From contig CP036432.1 in assembly GCA_007753675.1 (NCBI GenBank), forward strand, positions 10,201,381-10,265,380: a stretch of 64,000 nt of DNA, written 5' to 3'. The DNA is from Stieleria magnilauensis (lineage in GTDB: Bacteria; Planctomycetota; Planctomycetia; Pirellulales; Pirellulaceae). Under the pieces are notes generated by a model. The model was not told the origin of the DNA. It ran no database searches and saw nothing but the letters and a program-made list of their open reading frames with translations. Below, one piece after another: positions 54,268 through 63,590 of this stretch. Position 1 is the stretch's first letter; the number at the start of each line of letters is the position of its first letter. The translations under genes were made by a program, and so were the position numbers.

Positions 54268-54402
54268 CGGCGGTTTCGACGGACCGAATGGCCATCCGGG
54301 GGCGGCCCATCTGGGGCAAACCGGTCACGTTTCTGCTGGGCTAACCGAGTCCCTGCGGGTGCGCTAGAATGGTGGCGTCCATTATCTTCATTGGCGAGCG
54401 TG

Positions 54403-55389
54403 ATGCAGAACGAACCGACCATCATCCTGTCTGGAACCGACCCCGACCTTCCACGCAAATTGCCGTCCGGAATACGCCGCTACTCGGGGCTCCGTGAAAT
54501 CGCCCGGGGCGGCAACGGCGTCCTCAGTGCAGCTTTCGACCCCGTCACCGGCCGGACCGTGGCGATCAAAATGTTGCACAGCGACAACCGGAATGTCCCC
54601 AACGAAAAACGCCGGCTGCTTCGCGAGGCCCGTGTCACCGCCCAGCTGCAACACCCCAACACGATCCCGGTTTACGAAATCGGAAACGACTTGGTGCATG
54701 GCATCTACTTCACGATGAAGCTGATTTCGGGGGTCAACCTGTTCGAGATTCTCAAGCAGATTGCCCGCGGGGATGAAGAAATCGCCAAACGCTACCCCCA
54801 AGTTCGCCGGATCTCGGCACTCGCGGACGCCTGTTTGGCCTTGGCTTATGCCCACGCACGTGGCGTGATCCACCGTGACGTCAAACCCGAGAATATCTGG
54901 CTGGGCAATTTCGGCGAAGTCTATCTGCTCGATTGGGGCACGGCGAAGGTTTGGGGATCGATGGATGACCAAACCGTGACGCGATACGACGCGTCCCAGC
55001 TTCAGAAAGAAGAAGACGAACAGCAATTGTTGACGCTGACCGGCGGCGGCCAGCGCCCCGGCACCCCGTTGTACATGTCGCCGGAACAAATCCAAGGCAC
55101 ACGGACCATCGACGAACGCAGCGACATCTTTAACGTGGGCGTCTGCATGTACGAATTGTTGGCGATCCGTGAACCGTTCCGGGGCGCCAACATCGACCAG
55201 ACGTTTCGCAACATCATCTCCGGCGAAGTGCCTCCGCCGAGCGAAAAGTCACCGGAACGCAAGATCCCCAAGGCGGCCGACGAAATCGTCATGCGGGCGA
55301 TTCAAAAGAAGCCGCAACAACGATTTCAAACCATGCGTGAGATGGTCGATGCCATCGAAGCGGTGCTTCCCCAGTTGGACCAAGGCTGA
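54403..55389 (+). CDS. Serine/threonine protein kinase
   Basis: 328 residues from ATG 54403. Hanks-type kinase with a glycine-rich loop variant IARGGNGVLSAAF, Lys in TVAIKML, the catalytic loop VIHRDVKPENIWL, DWG instead of the usual DFG in LLDWGTAKV, and the activation segment GTPLYMSPEQI. No membrane segment, so cytosolic. The stop is 9 bp before the asparagine synthetase start, so the two are probably co-transcribed. Confidence 0.9.
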   Translation: MQNEPTIILSGTDPDLPRKLPSGIRRYSGLREIARGGNGVLSAAFDPVTGRTVAIKMLHSDNRNVPNEKRRLLREARVTAQLQHPNTIPVYEIGNDLVHGIYFTMKLISGVNLFEILKQIARGDEEIAKRYPQVRRISALADACLALAYAHARGVIHRDVKPENIWLGNFGEVYLLDWGTAKVWGSMDDQTVTRYDASQLQKEEDEQQLLTLTGGGQRPGTPLYMSPEQIQGTRTIDERSDIFNVGVCMYELLAIREPFRGANIDQTFRNIISGEVPPPSEKSPERKIPKAADEIVMRAIQKKPQQRFQTMREMVDAIEAVLPQLDQG

Positions 55390-55398
55390 TCTGACTCA

Positions 55399-57312
55399 AT
55401 GTGCGGAATCACCGGAGCGGTATGGCAAAGCGAGTCTCTTCGTGTCGATCGGTCACTGCTGAAGCAGATGACCGACGCGATCGCGCATCGCGGTCCGGAC
55501 GACGACCGCGTTTGGATTGACAACGATCAACGCGACGGCCAAGGACGTCGCTACGGCGTCGCACTCGGATTTCGCCGCCTGTCCATCATCGATGTCGAAG
55601 GTGCCCCACAGCCGATGTCCAACGAGGACGGTGGCGTGCGAATGGTTTTCAACGGCGAGATCTATAACTTCAAAGACCTCCGCCATCGGCTCGAAGGCAG
55701 CGGCCATCAATTTGCCACCCATGGCGACGGTGAATCGGTGCTGCACCTGTATGAAGACATCGGCACGGATTGCTTTGCCGAACTCAATGGCATGTTCGCG
55801 ATCGCGATCTGGGACACGCGCCGCAGCCGACTGGTGCTGGCGCGGGATCGGATCGGACAAAAACCCCTCTACTACGCGTTGGTCGGCGATCGACTGGTGT
55901 TCGGCAGCGAACTGAAAAGCCTGGCGGCCGTCCCCGGTGTCTGCAATGAAATCGATCCCGCGGCGATCGATGAATTCTTGACCTATCAGTATATCCCGCA
56001 CCCGGGAACGATTTGGAAGGGCGTTCGAAAACTGCCGCCGGGCCATGTCGCGATCTTCGAAAAAGGCAAACTGGTCGTCCAGCCGTATTGGGATTTCGAC
56101 CCGACCGTCGAAGTGCCCCGCAGCAAGGGCGAAGCGGTCGAACGGCTGCGCGAATTGCTGTCCGATTCGGTCCGTCTGCGTCTGCAGAGCGATGTGCCGT
56201 TGGGATCGTTCTTGTCCGGCGGCATCGATTCGTCCTTGATCACCGCGATCGCCCAGCGCCAAGAAGGCGACACGCCGATCCGCACCTTTAGCATCGGATT
56301 CCCGATCGCCGACTTCGACGAAACCGGCTACGCGGCCCAAGTCGCCGAGCACCTGGGGACCAACCACCAACGCTTCGAAGTCCAGCCCAACGGCGTGGAC
56401 ATCATCGACAAACTGGTTTGGCATTACGACGAACCGTTCGGCGATTCATCCGCCGTGCCGACCTGGTACCTGTCCGAACTGACGCGCCGCGAAGTCACGG
56501 TGGCGCTGTCCGGCGACGGCGGTGACGAACTGTTTGCCGGATACGATCGCTACCGCGCGTTGTGGTTAAGCGTGCGTCTGCGGAGGATGTTTCCGATTCA
56601 CAAACTACCGGGCATCGGGCTGATCCAGCGATTGCCCGACAACAACAAACAGTATTCGATCACGCGACGTGCCAAACGTTTTTTGGAAGCGATCGATCAA
56701 CCGGAAGCACGGCGCTATTTGAATTGGCTGCAGATCTTTCCCGAACGGATGCGGGCGGAATTGTACACCGACGAGTTTGTCCAGCGATTGCCGGGCGAAG
56801 ACCCGTTCGAGTTCCTCGGCGCGATCTGGGATCGCAGCGAGGGCCGCGACGTCGTCACCCGGGCATCGATCACCGACATGTTGTCCTATCTGCCGTGCGA
56901 CCTGTGCACGAAAGTCGACATCGCGTCGATGGCCCATTCACTGGAGGTGCGACAACCGATGCTGGACCATCGTGTCGTCGAGTTCGCCGCCTCGCTGCCG
57001 GTGCATTTAAAATTCCGCGGCCGGCGCGGCAAGCTGCTGCTTCAGGACGCATTCGGATCGATGATTCCCAAGTCGATCTTCACGCGAAAGAAGATGGGAT
57101 TCGGCATTCCGATCGGCGCCTGGTTCCGAAAGGAGCTCAAGCCGATGGTGCATGACACGCTGTTGGCCGACGACGCGCGGATCGCACCGTACTTCCGCCG
57201 CGAAGTCGTCGAACGACTGGTCGGCCAACACGAGCGGATGGAAAACAACCACGGCTACCGCTTGTGGAACCTGCTGATCCTGGAGAAATGGCTCAGGCAG
57301 TGGGCGGGGTGA
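55399..57312 (+). CDS. asnB: Asparagine synthase (glutamine-hydrolysing)
   Basis: 637 residues. Class II glutaminase domain begins at MCGITGAVW (N-terminal Cys after Met removal), with HRGPDDDRVW and VFNGEIYNFKDLR. The synthase domain has the PP-loop ATP motif LSGGIDSSLITAIAQR and SGDGGDELFAGYDRYRAL. This is the AsnB-like type that includes amidotransferases of extracellular polymer synthesis. A direct biosynthetic partner is not next to it. Confidence 0.92.
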   Translation: MCGITGAVWQSESLRVDRSLLKQMTDAIAHRGPDDDRVWIDNDQRDGQGRRYGVALGFRRLSIIDVEGAPQPMSNEDGGVRMVFNGEIYNFKDLRHRLEGSGHQFATHGDGESVLHLYEDIGTDCFAELNGMFAIAIWDTRRSRLVLARDRIGQKPLYYALVGDRLVFGSELKSLAAVPGVCNEIDPAAIDEFLTYQYIPHPGTIWKGVRKLPPGHVAIFEKGKLVVQPYWDFDPTVEVPRSKGEAVERLRELLSDSVRLRLQSDVPLGSFLSGGIDSSLITAIAQRQEGDTPIRTFSIGFPIADFDETGYAAQVAEHLGTNHQRFEVQPNGVDIIDKLVWHYDEPFGDSSAVPTWYLSELTRREVTVALSGDGGDELFAGYDRYRALWLSVRLRRMFPIHKLPGIGLIQRLPDNNKQYSITRRAKRFLEAIDQPEARRYLNWLQIFPERMRAELYTDEFVQRLPGEDPFEFLGAIWDRSEGRDVVTRASITDMLSYLPCDLCTKVDIASMAHSLEVRQPMLDHRVVEFAASLPVHLKFRGRRGKLLLQDAFGSMIPKSIFTRKKMGFGIPIGAWFRKELKPMVHDTLLADDARIAPYFRREVVERLVGQHERMENNHGYRLWNLLILEKWLRQWAG

Positions 57313-57452
57313 CCGGCAGGGGGCGTGGCGCTCCATCAGTCGCACCGGACGGGAATGTCACCTGTGTCCCATTGGTCCCATCGGAGAATCGCACGCAGCG
57401 AACTGACAGGACGCAGGGGACGATCGTTACCCCAGCTCGGCAACGCTAAAAA

Positions 57453-57488
57453 AAAACGCCGATGGCGGGGGGAGGCCATCGGCGTTTT
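57453..57488. terminator. Bidirectional terminator between asnB and clpX
   Basis: 14-bp perfect stem AAAACGCCGATGGC/GCCATCGGCGTTTT around an 8-nt G-rich loop. Plus-strand reading ends in four T; minus-strand reading is followed by nine T, fitting the end of clpX. Confidence 0.88.
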
Positions 57489-57535
57489 GGTGGAGAAGTG
57501 ATTCGCGATCAGGACGTCGCTATTGAGGGTCGCTG

Positions 57536-58816
57536 TTAGGCGCTCTTGGTGGTCGGCATCTGGAACAGCTTTTGCTTTCCGGCGACCACTTCCTCGTCGA
57601 TCGTGTACACCTTGCCTTCTTCTTGCTCGGGCAATTCGTACATGATGTCCAACATCACTTCCTCCAGAATCCCTCTCAGTCCTCGGGCTCCGACGCCTTT
57701 ATTGAGGGCTTTGCGGGCGATCTGGTGCAACGCTCCATCGGTGAAGTGGAGTTCGCAGTTCTCCATTTTGAACAGCGCTTCGAACTGTTTGGTCAACGCG
57801 TTCTTGGGTTCCCGCAGCACCTGAACCAAGCCTTCTTCATCCAGCTCTTGCAGGTAGCTAACGACGGGCAACCGGCCGACCAATTCGGGGATCAATCCGA
57901 ACTGCATCACGTCTTCGACTTGAATCTCGGCGACCAGTTCGCTGTGCGTCTGTTCGTTCAGTCGTCCGGCGCCTTCGCCGAAGCCGAGGGTTTTGTGACC
58001 CAGTCGGTCTCGAATGATGTCTTCGATGCCGACGAAGGTCCCGCCGACGATGAACAGGATGTTGCTGGTGTCCAGCTGGATGTACTGCTGCTCGGGGTGC
58101 TTGCGTCCGCCTTGGGGCGGCACGTTGGCAACGGTGCCTTCAAGCATCTTGAGCAGGCTTTGCTGGACGCCTTCGCCGGACACGTCGCGGGTGATCGAGA
58201 CATTGCCGCCGGTCTTGCCGATCTTGTCGACTTCGTCGATGTACAAGATGCCTCGCTGGGCGGCTTCGACGTCGAAGTCGGCCGCGTGCAGCAGTTTCAG
58301 CAACAGGTTTTCGACGTCTTCACCGACATAACCGGCTTCGGTCAACGTCGTCGCGTCACCGATGGCGAAGGGCACATCCAACATGCGGGCGAGCGAGCGG
58401 GCCAACAGTGTTTTACCGCTGCCGGTCGGTCCGACCAACAAGATGTTGCTCTTTTCGATTTCGACATCGCTGCTGCCTTCCCAATCACTGGTCAAGCGTT
58501 TGTAGTGATTGTGAACGGCGACAGCCAAGACACGCTTGGCGGACGATTGTCCGATGACGTATTCGTCCAGGTGCTCGACGATCTTACGGGGCGATGGGAT
58601 ATCGCTGAACAATTGCTTGCTGGGACCGCGACGACGCTCTTCCTGTTCCAGAATCGACTGGCACAGGTCAATGCATTCGGCGCAGATGTACACGTCGCCT
58701 GGCCCTTCGACCAATGGACCGACGTCACGATAGCTCTTTCGACAGAACGAACAGAAGGCGTTCTTTTTGTTCGACGAGCTACTGCGCGTGGTACTGTTGT
58801 TATCCTTGACGGGCAT
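57536..58816 (-). CDS. clpX: ATP-dependent Clp protease ATP-binding subunit ClpX
   Basis: 426 residues. The N-terminal zinc finger ([22 protein letters not shown]) binds substrates and adaptors. The AAA+ core has Walker [15 protein letters not shown], Walker [14 protein letters not shown], the pore loop region and [19 protein letters not shown] near the end. It unfolds proteins for ClpP. No clpP adjoins it. The gene is alone on the minus strand and ends at the bidirectional terminator. Confidence 0.97.
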   Translation of the reverse strand: MPVKDNNSTTRSSSSNKKNAFCSFCRKSYRDVGPLVEGPGDVYICAECIDLCQSILEQEERRRGPSKQLFSDIPSPRKIVEHLDEYVIGQSSAKRVLAVAVHNHYKRLTSDWEGSSDVEIEKSNILLVGPTGSGKTLLARSLARMLDVPFAIGDATTLTEAGYVGEDVENLLLKLLHAADFDVEAAQRGILYIDEVDKIGKTGGNVSITRDVSGEGVQQSLLKMLEGTVANVPPQGGRKHPEQQYIQLDTSNILFIVGGTFVGIEDIIRDRLGHKTLGFGEGAGRLNEQTHSELVAEIQVEDVMQFGLIPELVGRLPVVSYLQELDEEGLVQVLREPKNALTKQFEALFKMENCELHFTDGALHQIARKALNKGVGARGLRGILEEVMLDIMYELPEQEEGKVYTIDEEVVAGKQKLFQMPTTKSA

Positions 58817-59239
58817 AAACGACTCCTTATGTGCTTTAACAGACTCGTCCGAAGATCGACCACGCAGGGAGTGTTGCGATTGGCGGCCGAAGCCGGGTCA
58901 CCGCAACGCTACGTATCCAGTCGATCCATCGGGACGCGCCGATTGAAAGCTTCAAACGGTTCGGCCCACAGCCCAAGCATCTCTTTTGCGTCATTGCTGG
59001 GAAGGAGATGAGTGATCAAGTTGATCGGTCATCGACTTCCGAGCGGGAGGTGATTTAAAAGAGTCGTCCGTAACGGATGCCTGAGCCCTGGTTGGTAAAC
59101 TTAGTGGGTAAATGGTTTCCGAAGCCGATTGCCCAGGGAAAGATGGGAGGGCCAACTGCGGAAAAGGTGGCATCCTGCACGTCAGAACAAATTGATTCGT
59201 CATTGAATCAATGGAAGGTTCACTCCGACGAAGCTGATC
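58817..59239. other. Gene-free spacer upstream of clpX
   Basis: 423 bp with short open frames on both strands, none with a recognisable domain. It should hold the clpX promoter. Confidence 0.5.
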
Positions 59240-59530
59240 TCAATCGTTACGACCGGGCGCCGTCTCGGCGTCGGGTCGATTCTCAGGAGCGTCCCCTTCG
59301 TCGGTTCCGTGGGATGCTGCCTGTATTGTTCGGAATTCCTCCTCGCTGATGTCACCTTTCAAACGCATTTCTTCGAAGTTTAAAAGGCCACTGGAGGTCG
59401 AATCCCAGTCTCCATTGGTGTAGTCGCGCAACCTTGCCACGAGGAAAAATGCGGCGGCAGACACGATGATCAAAATCAGTAGTGCAAGACCAGCCTTCAC
59501 GGCCGGATCACTCAGTACGTCCATCATCAT
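59240..59530 (-). CDS. Small membrane protein with SHOCT-like tail
   Basis: 96 residues. One hydrophobic helix (AGLALLILIIVSAAAFFLVA) is followed by a short acidic region with FEEMRLKGDISEEEFRTIQ, matching the SHOCT pattern (short C-terminal helix pair found behind membrane domains). The tail is acidic and disordered. A phospho-signalling or assembly role is possible; nothing specific can be said. Confidence 0.65.
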   Translation of the reverse strand: MMMDVLSDPAVKAGLALLILIIVSAAAFFLVARLRDYTNGDWDSTSSGLLNFEEMRLKGDISEEEFRTIQAASHGTDEGDAPENRPDAETAPGRND

Positions 59531-59645
59531 CGTCTTGTCTCTACCTGACCGCCCGCTCGCCCCGGCGTCGCCAGCTGACGTCGCCTCTCAGGGGGCAAAT
59601 TCATGATACGACTGTCCAACCAACGTGGTCCAGCAGATTCGCCCT

Positions 59646-59672
59646 CGTGAAACACTTTTTTCGTGTTTCACG
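59646..59672. repeat. Perfect hairpin between two minus-strand genes
   Basis: CGTGAAACAC-7nt-GTGTTTCACG, 10 bp, in the spacer between the sugar isomerase (ends 59692) and the small membrane protein. On the plus strand the loop is T-rich. It could be a terminator without U-tract, or an operator palindrome. Confidence 0.55.
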
Positions 59673-59691
59673 GGGTTTAAGTCAACATCGA

Positions 59692-60543
59692 TTACGAAAG
59701 ATCCAGCAACGCCAACGCCTCGCGCGCCGCGACCAACCCCAACCGTCCGTGCCCACAACAGCGAAAAACCGCCGGGCCGCCGTAGCCGCTTTCGGTCATC
59801 ACCTCCCAGACCCGTCCCAAATCGATATCGCCGTGGCCGAACCGTTGATCGCAGCCGCGTTCCAGGTCCGGTTCACACAAGTACACACAGCTGAGCCGGT
59901 GCTGCAGCCGTGCCAAGCGAGCCCCGATCGGAAACTCTCCCCCTAACAACATCTCTCCCACATCGGCCGCCAAGCCCAACGGCGCGTCGGTTCCGATCCA
60001 TTGCCCGAACCGTTCGAAATGGGCCACCGTCGCGATCGCGTGTTCAGACACCGGTCGCAATGCCAGGTTCACTCCCAGCGGCGAAGCCAGTTGGACCAAG
60101 GGGGCGATCGCACCGGCCAATCGCTCCAGGATCTGTTCGCCGTGATCCTCGGGGACGGAGGGACGGCTGCCGCGCGGGCACACGCGGCCTGTGGAAAACG
60201 TGATCGCGACGGCCCCCATCTCCGACGTCGCTTCGATCCAGCGGCGGATGTTGGCGGCGGCCGAATCTCGGATCGCCGCATCCTGGCTGGCCAACGAAAA
60301 CGCATCCAGGCATTCCGGGTCATCGTAAAACGGCGCATCGAGATCAATCACAATCGAAACGCCGTGCTCCTTGGCCGTCGCGGCAATCTCGGCCGACACC
60401 GAGTCAAACCACGGCGTGTCCAGATCCCAGCCGCCACGACACGGCCGGATCGCGACGGCACCGAACCCCAGTTCCGCCAGCTTTGGAATCAACGTCACCG
60501 GATGGTGAAACTTCAAACTGCTGCAATGGAACCCCGGCGTCAT
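59692..60543 (-). CDS. TIM-barrel sugar isomerase/epimerase-like protein
   Basis: 283 residues without signal peptide. Xylose-isomerase-like TIM barrel, AP endonuclease family 2: PGFHCSSLKFHHPVTLIPKLAELG, VSIVIDLDAPFYDDPECLDAF and later LRPVSEHAIATVAHFERFG. Metal-binding Glu/Asp/His residues are plausible (LCEPDLERGCDQRFGHGDIDLGR). Substrate unknown. Located directly after a UbiA-family gene and within a co-directional set with the TlpA-like gene. Confidence 0.75.
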   Translation of the reverse strand: MTPGFHCSSLKFHHPVTLIPKLAELGFGAVAIRPCRGGWDLDTPWFDSVSAEIAATAKEHGVSIVIDLDAPFYDDPECLDAFSLASQDAAIRDSAAANIRRWIEATSEMGAVAITFSTGRVCPRGSRPSVPEDHGEQILERLAGAIAPLVQLASPLGVNLALRPVSEHAIATVAHFERFGQWIGTDAPLGLAADVGEMLLGGEFPIGARLARLQHRLSCVYLCEPDLERGCDQRFGHGDIDLGRVWEVMTESGYGGPAVFRCCGHGRLGLVAAREALALLDLS

Positions 60544-60544
60544 C

Positions 60545-61510
60545 TCAGGTCACCCGCAAACGTGTCGCAAGCAACAGCGCCGGCACCACAAGTGCAAACA
60601 CGGCCACACCCCACGCGGGCCCGGCACCCAAAAACGCGAACGCCGCCGACAGCGGAATGATCGTCAGGATACTGATGCGGATCAGATTTCCGATCACCGC
60701 CGGTTCGGGATGCAACTGAGCACGGAGACCGCGCAGCGCGATCGGTAGGAAGATCAGCCCGATCAGCATCGCGAATTGGCTGGTCGAAGCAATCGCCCAG
60801 CCGACCCGTGTTTCCGCCAGGGAAAAACTCGGCGCCAGGGCCAACGTCACTCCGCCGACCATCATCACTACAAACCCGGTCCTGAGGTTGATCCGGTGGC
60901 CACCGATCGCTTCGTCACGGGCCACCGTGGTGATGCCCATCACATAGACACCGAATCCCATCGCGATGACCAGCACGTAGCGTGGCACCACGGGCAAACC
61001 CTCATCCATCGCCAACAGCGGAGACGCACCGAGAAGAAAACTGAGCACGCGGCAGCCGCCCATCGCCGCCGGTGCAATCGGCGTGGGTTTCAAGGGACCG
61101 TCATAAGCGACGATCAATCCGGCCAGGGCCAGCGCGATCGCGGCCGGCAACCAAGTCGTGGCATGATCGGCCGACGGCACATATCCCGACGCCGCGGCCA
61201 ACAGCACGCCCAGGATCAAACAGGCCCAGCCGGCTGACTTGGCCGCCTGAACCGAAATCGCGCCGCTGGCGATCGGACGCGTCTTTCGCTCCGCCTCATC
61301 TTTCTCCAAATCAAACACATCGTTGAGGATCATGCCGGCCCAATACAGCGCGACGCCGGCGGCCAGCACCAGGGCGAATCGTGCGACCGGCAGCGGACCG
61401 CCACCGACGAGCAGAAACGCAGCCCCGACGTCGGCCAACACCGTGAACACGTTGGGCAGACGAACGAGCTGCATCCAGGCAACGAGCGGACGAGAGGGTT
61501 CAGCAGTCAA
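60545..61510 (-). CDS. UbiA-family prenyltransferase-like membrane protein
   Basis: About 321 residues from TTG 61510 (5 bp after the previous stop). The ATG at 61579 would overlap the upstream gene by 65 bp through repeated GGGCATCATCC triplets. Eight or nine hydrophobic segments are visible and the first catalytic Asp-rich motif is NDVFDLEKDEAERKTRP; the second is YDGPLKP. UbiA enzymes attach prenyl chains to aromatic rings; EboC-type homologues have other roles. Which applies here is unclear. Confidence 0.75.
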   Translation of the reverse strand: MTAEPSRPLVAWMQLVRLPNVFTVLADVGAAFLLVGGGPLPVARFALVLAAGVALYWAGMILNDVFDLEKDEAERKTRPIASGAISVQAAKSAGWACLILGVLLAAASGYVPSADHATTWLPAAIALALAGLIVAYDGPLKPTPIAPAAMGGCRVLSFLLGASPLLAMDEGLPVVPRYVLVIAMGFGVYVMGITTVARDEAIGGHRINLRTGFVVMMVGGVTLALAPSFSLAETRVGWAIASTSQFAMLIGLIFLPIALRGLRAQLHPEPAVIGNLIRISILTIIPLSAAFAFLGAGPAWGVAVFALVVPALLLATRLRVT

Positions 61511-61514
61511 CGAT

Positions 61515-62702
61515 TCACTCGTCCGTTGCCGGTGGCTCCGAATCGCCCTGGGCATCATCCTGGGCATCATCCTTGGCATCGCCTGCGGACTTCTGATCGG
61601 CGTTCGACTTCAAGTCGTCCAGCAACAGGCTCATGCGTTGCTTCTGGCTTCGGGAAACGCCATCGGCAAGCTCGACGCCCTGCTCGGCAGCCTTGATCGC
61701 TTCGTCCCAACGCTGATCGGCGGCATGCAGGCGCGCGATCAATTCCAGAATCGCGACCTTGCCGTCATCTTCGACGTTTTCCATCTCCACGGTCAACGCT
61801 TCGATCACCTCGGCACCCAAGGGTCCGATTTTGCCACCGTTCTGGACGATGTTGTAGAGCGTCATCGCGTGGCGGAACAACGCTTGCGGGTTGCCCTGAG
61901 TCGCCTTTCGCTCTTCGCGATAGAATGCAAAGTCGGCTTCGGTCGCTTTGCCGGCCATGAAGTTGAACTGCGGCTGCACGACGCGTTGCACCGTGGTCAA
62001 ACGTTCTTTCAGTTCCGCGTCGCTGGTCTGGGCGATTTGATCGGCGAGCATGGTGCTGGCGTCTTCAAAGCGTCCGCGTCCGGCAAGCTGGTCCAAGCCT
62101 TGCAGGATTTCCTGGAACTTCTGCTCGCGCTCCATGTCGGCTTTGAACGCCTCGCGATCCCAGCTGTCATCCAAGACGGCAGCCAACGGTTCATCGAGCT
62201 CTCCCGGGTGACCGATCCACTCGATGACGCCCGTCTTGCCGACGATGAAGGAGGTCGGAATGCCGTTCTGGCCGGCCGCTTCCATGTAGTCGCGTTGGGT
62301 CGAACCGTCGGGATCCGTCGTCAGCGTGTAAGCCGCGGTGACCTCGGCGAAGGAGGCCTTTTGTCCAGGATACGGTTTTGCCAGCAGGGCCTCGACTTCA
62401 TCGACCGTTTCATCCGAGACGCTGATGATCTGGACGCCGTCGTTGCGATGTTTGGTTTGCAACTCGGCCAAGTGCGGCATGCTGGCGATACAGGGTCCAC
62501 ACCAGGTCGCCCAGAACTCGACCACGTAGACCTTGCCGTCTTTGAATTCGGTGACACGCGTGTCGTCTTCGTGAAAATAATGCTCGATATCCAACGCGGG
62601 GGCATCCGACCCGATCCCGAGCGAGGGCTCGGCTTCGGCAGGTCGCAGCGTCAAAGCAGCGACGACTGCACAACAAACGGCAAACAGGGCGATGCGTTTC
62701 AT
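61515..62702 (-). CDS. TlpA-like thioredoxin protein with helical C-terminus
   Basis: About 395 residues from ATG 62702 (MKRIALF), giving a signal peptide (IALFAVCCAVVAALTLRPAEA). Thioredoxin fold of the TlpA/ResA type with FWATWCGPCIASMPHLAEL (CxxC) and a cis-Pro region GIPTSFIVGKTG. The C-terminal ~200 residues are helical and end in an Asp/Glu-rich tail (AKDDAQDDAQGD). Probably exported, keeping periplasmic thiols reduced, for example in cytochrome maturation. First gene of the unit with the UbiA-like and isomerase genes. Confidence 0.82.
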   Translation of the reverse strand: MKRIALFAVCCAVVAALTLRPAEAEPSLGIGSDAPALDIEHYFHEDDTRVTEFKDGKVYVVEFWATWCGPCIASMPHLAELQTKHRNDGVQIISVSDETVDEVEALLAKPYPGQKASFAEVTAAYTLTTDPDGSTQRDYMEAAGQNGIPTSFIVGKTGVIEWIGHPGELDEPLAAVLDDSWDREAFKADMEREQKFQEILQGLDQLAGRGRFEDASTMLADQIAQTSDAELKERLTTVQRVVQPQFNFMAGKATEADFAFYREERKATQGNPQALFRHAMTLYNIVQNGGKIGPLGAEVIEALTVEMENVEDDGKVAILELIARLHAADQRWDEAIKAAEQGVELADGVSRSQKQRMSLLLDDLKSNADQKSAGDAKDDAQDDAQGDSEPPATDE

Positions 62703-63000
62703 AAGTGATTTCTTGATGGAAGTGGGGGGAGTTGGGGTGGGGGACGACGCTTTGATTTCGCCGCTGGTAGGTTCCGTTGTCAGTTTCATTACGCAAACAT
62801 TCTACGAACGGAGCAACCCGCGGCAGAGGGCAATTCGCCCTCATTGAAATGGATTTTGATCACCAATCCCCGACGCATCGCTCCGTCGACATGATAATCG
62901 AGCCACATCGCTGCTTCCGACTCGCAATCGGCCAGTCCCATCGGGGTCCGGCCAGTCCCATCGGGGTCTGTCCCTAAAGGCCCCCGGGGTCTGTCCCCGG

Positions 63001-63036
63001 ACGCATGGGACGCATGGGACGCATGGGACGCATGAG
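63001..63036. repeat. 9-bp tandem repeat
   Basis: Four units of ACGCATGGG, the last ACGCATGAG. Confidence 0.9.
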
Positions 63037-63044
63037 GGAGAAAA

Positions 63045-63117
63045 CCCACGGATAGCAGGGCGAACCCACGGATTTGCTACTGCTCCCCATCCGTGGGTTC
63101 GCGCTGCTATCCGTGGG
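63045..63117. repeat. Long palindrome, copy 1
   Basis: Two 29-nt arms (63045-63073, 63089-63117) with one mismatch around a 15-nt spacer. Each arm contains CCCACGGAT twice. A strong potential cruciform. Confidence 0.88.
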
Positions 63118-63278
63118 CTTATTTAGATAGCATTTCCCTCGGGGTCTGTCCCTAAACGCCCTCGGGGTCTGTCCCTAAACGCCCTCGGGGTCTGTCCCCA
63201 AACGCCCCCGGGGTCTGTCCCCGGGCGCCCTGAGCAATTCTCCGGGGGTCTGTCCCCGGGCGCACGAAAGAGAGAAAA

Positions 63279-63351
63279 CCCACGGATGGCAGGGTGAACC
63301 CACGGATTTGTTACTGCTCCCCATCCGTGGGTTCGCGCTGCTATCGGTGGG
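63279..63351. repeat. Long palindrome, copy 2
   Basis: Second copy of the same arrangement (arms 63279-63307 and 63323-63351), slightly degenerate, followed by the same GCCTATTTAGATAGCATTTCC-like trailer that follows copy 1 (from 63118). Confidence 0.85.
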
Positions 63352-63590
63352 CCTATTTAGATAGCATTTCCATCGGGGTCTGTCCCCGGGCGGGAGGGAC
63401 AGAACTGATTCATTGGGTTGTGGCTCGACTGAGATCCGTCGGAAGCCGTGAGCGTTGGGGGCTCTCCTCTGATCTGCAACAGACGCGACCGATCCTTCGA
63501 AACTTCGCCGCCTCGCTGGGGTTTAGATGCGTTGACCGCGTGCGGCGACTTCGCTTTTCCGTTCTTTTCCTTCTTTGGAGCTTTTCTAAC

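Larger units (their letters stand above)
62703..63590. other. Repeat-rich spacer without genes
   Basis: About 890 bp. It contains several copies of GGGGTCTGTCCC with variable context between 62940 and 63390, a 9-bp tandem array, and two large hairpins. No gene is supported. The last ~170 bp lead to the propeller gene at 63591. Confidence 0.6.

Noticed and set aside
57453-57488. Riboswitch upstream of asnB or clpX
   Set aside because: It lies downstream of both genes and has the plain stem plus T-run of a terminator.
63001-63390. CRISPR array or coding repeats
   Set aside because: The repeats are short or palindromic with irregular spacing and no unique spacers; frames through them are broken.
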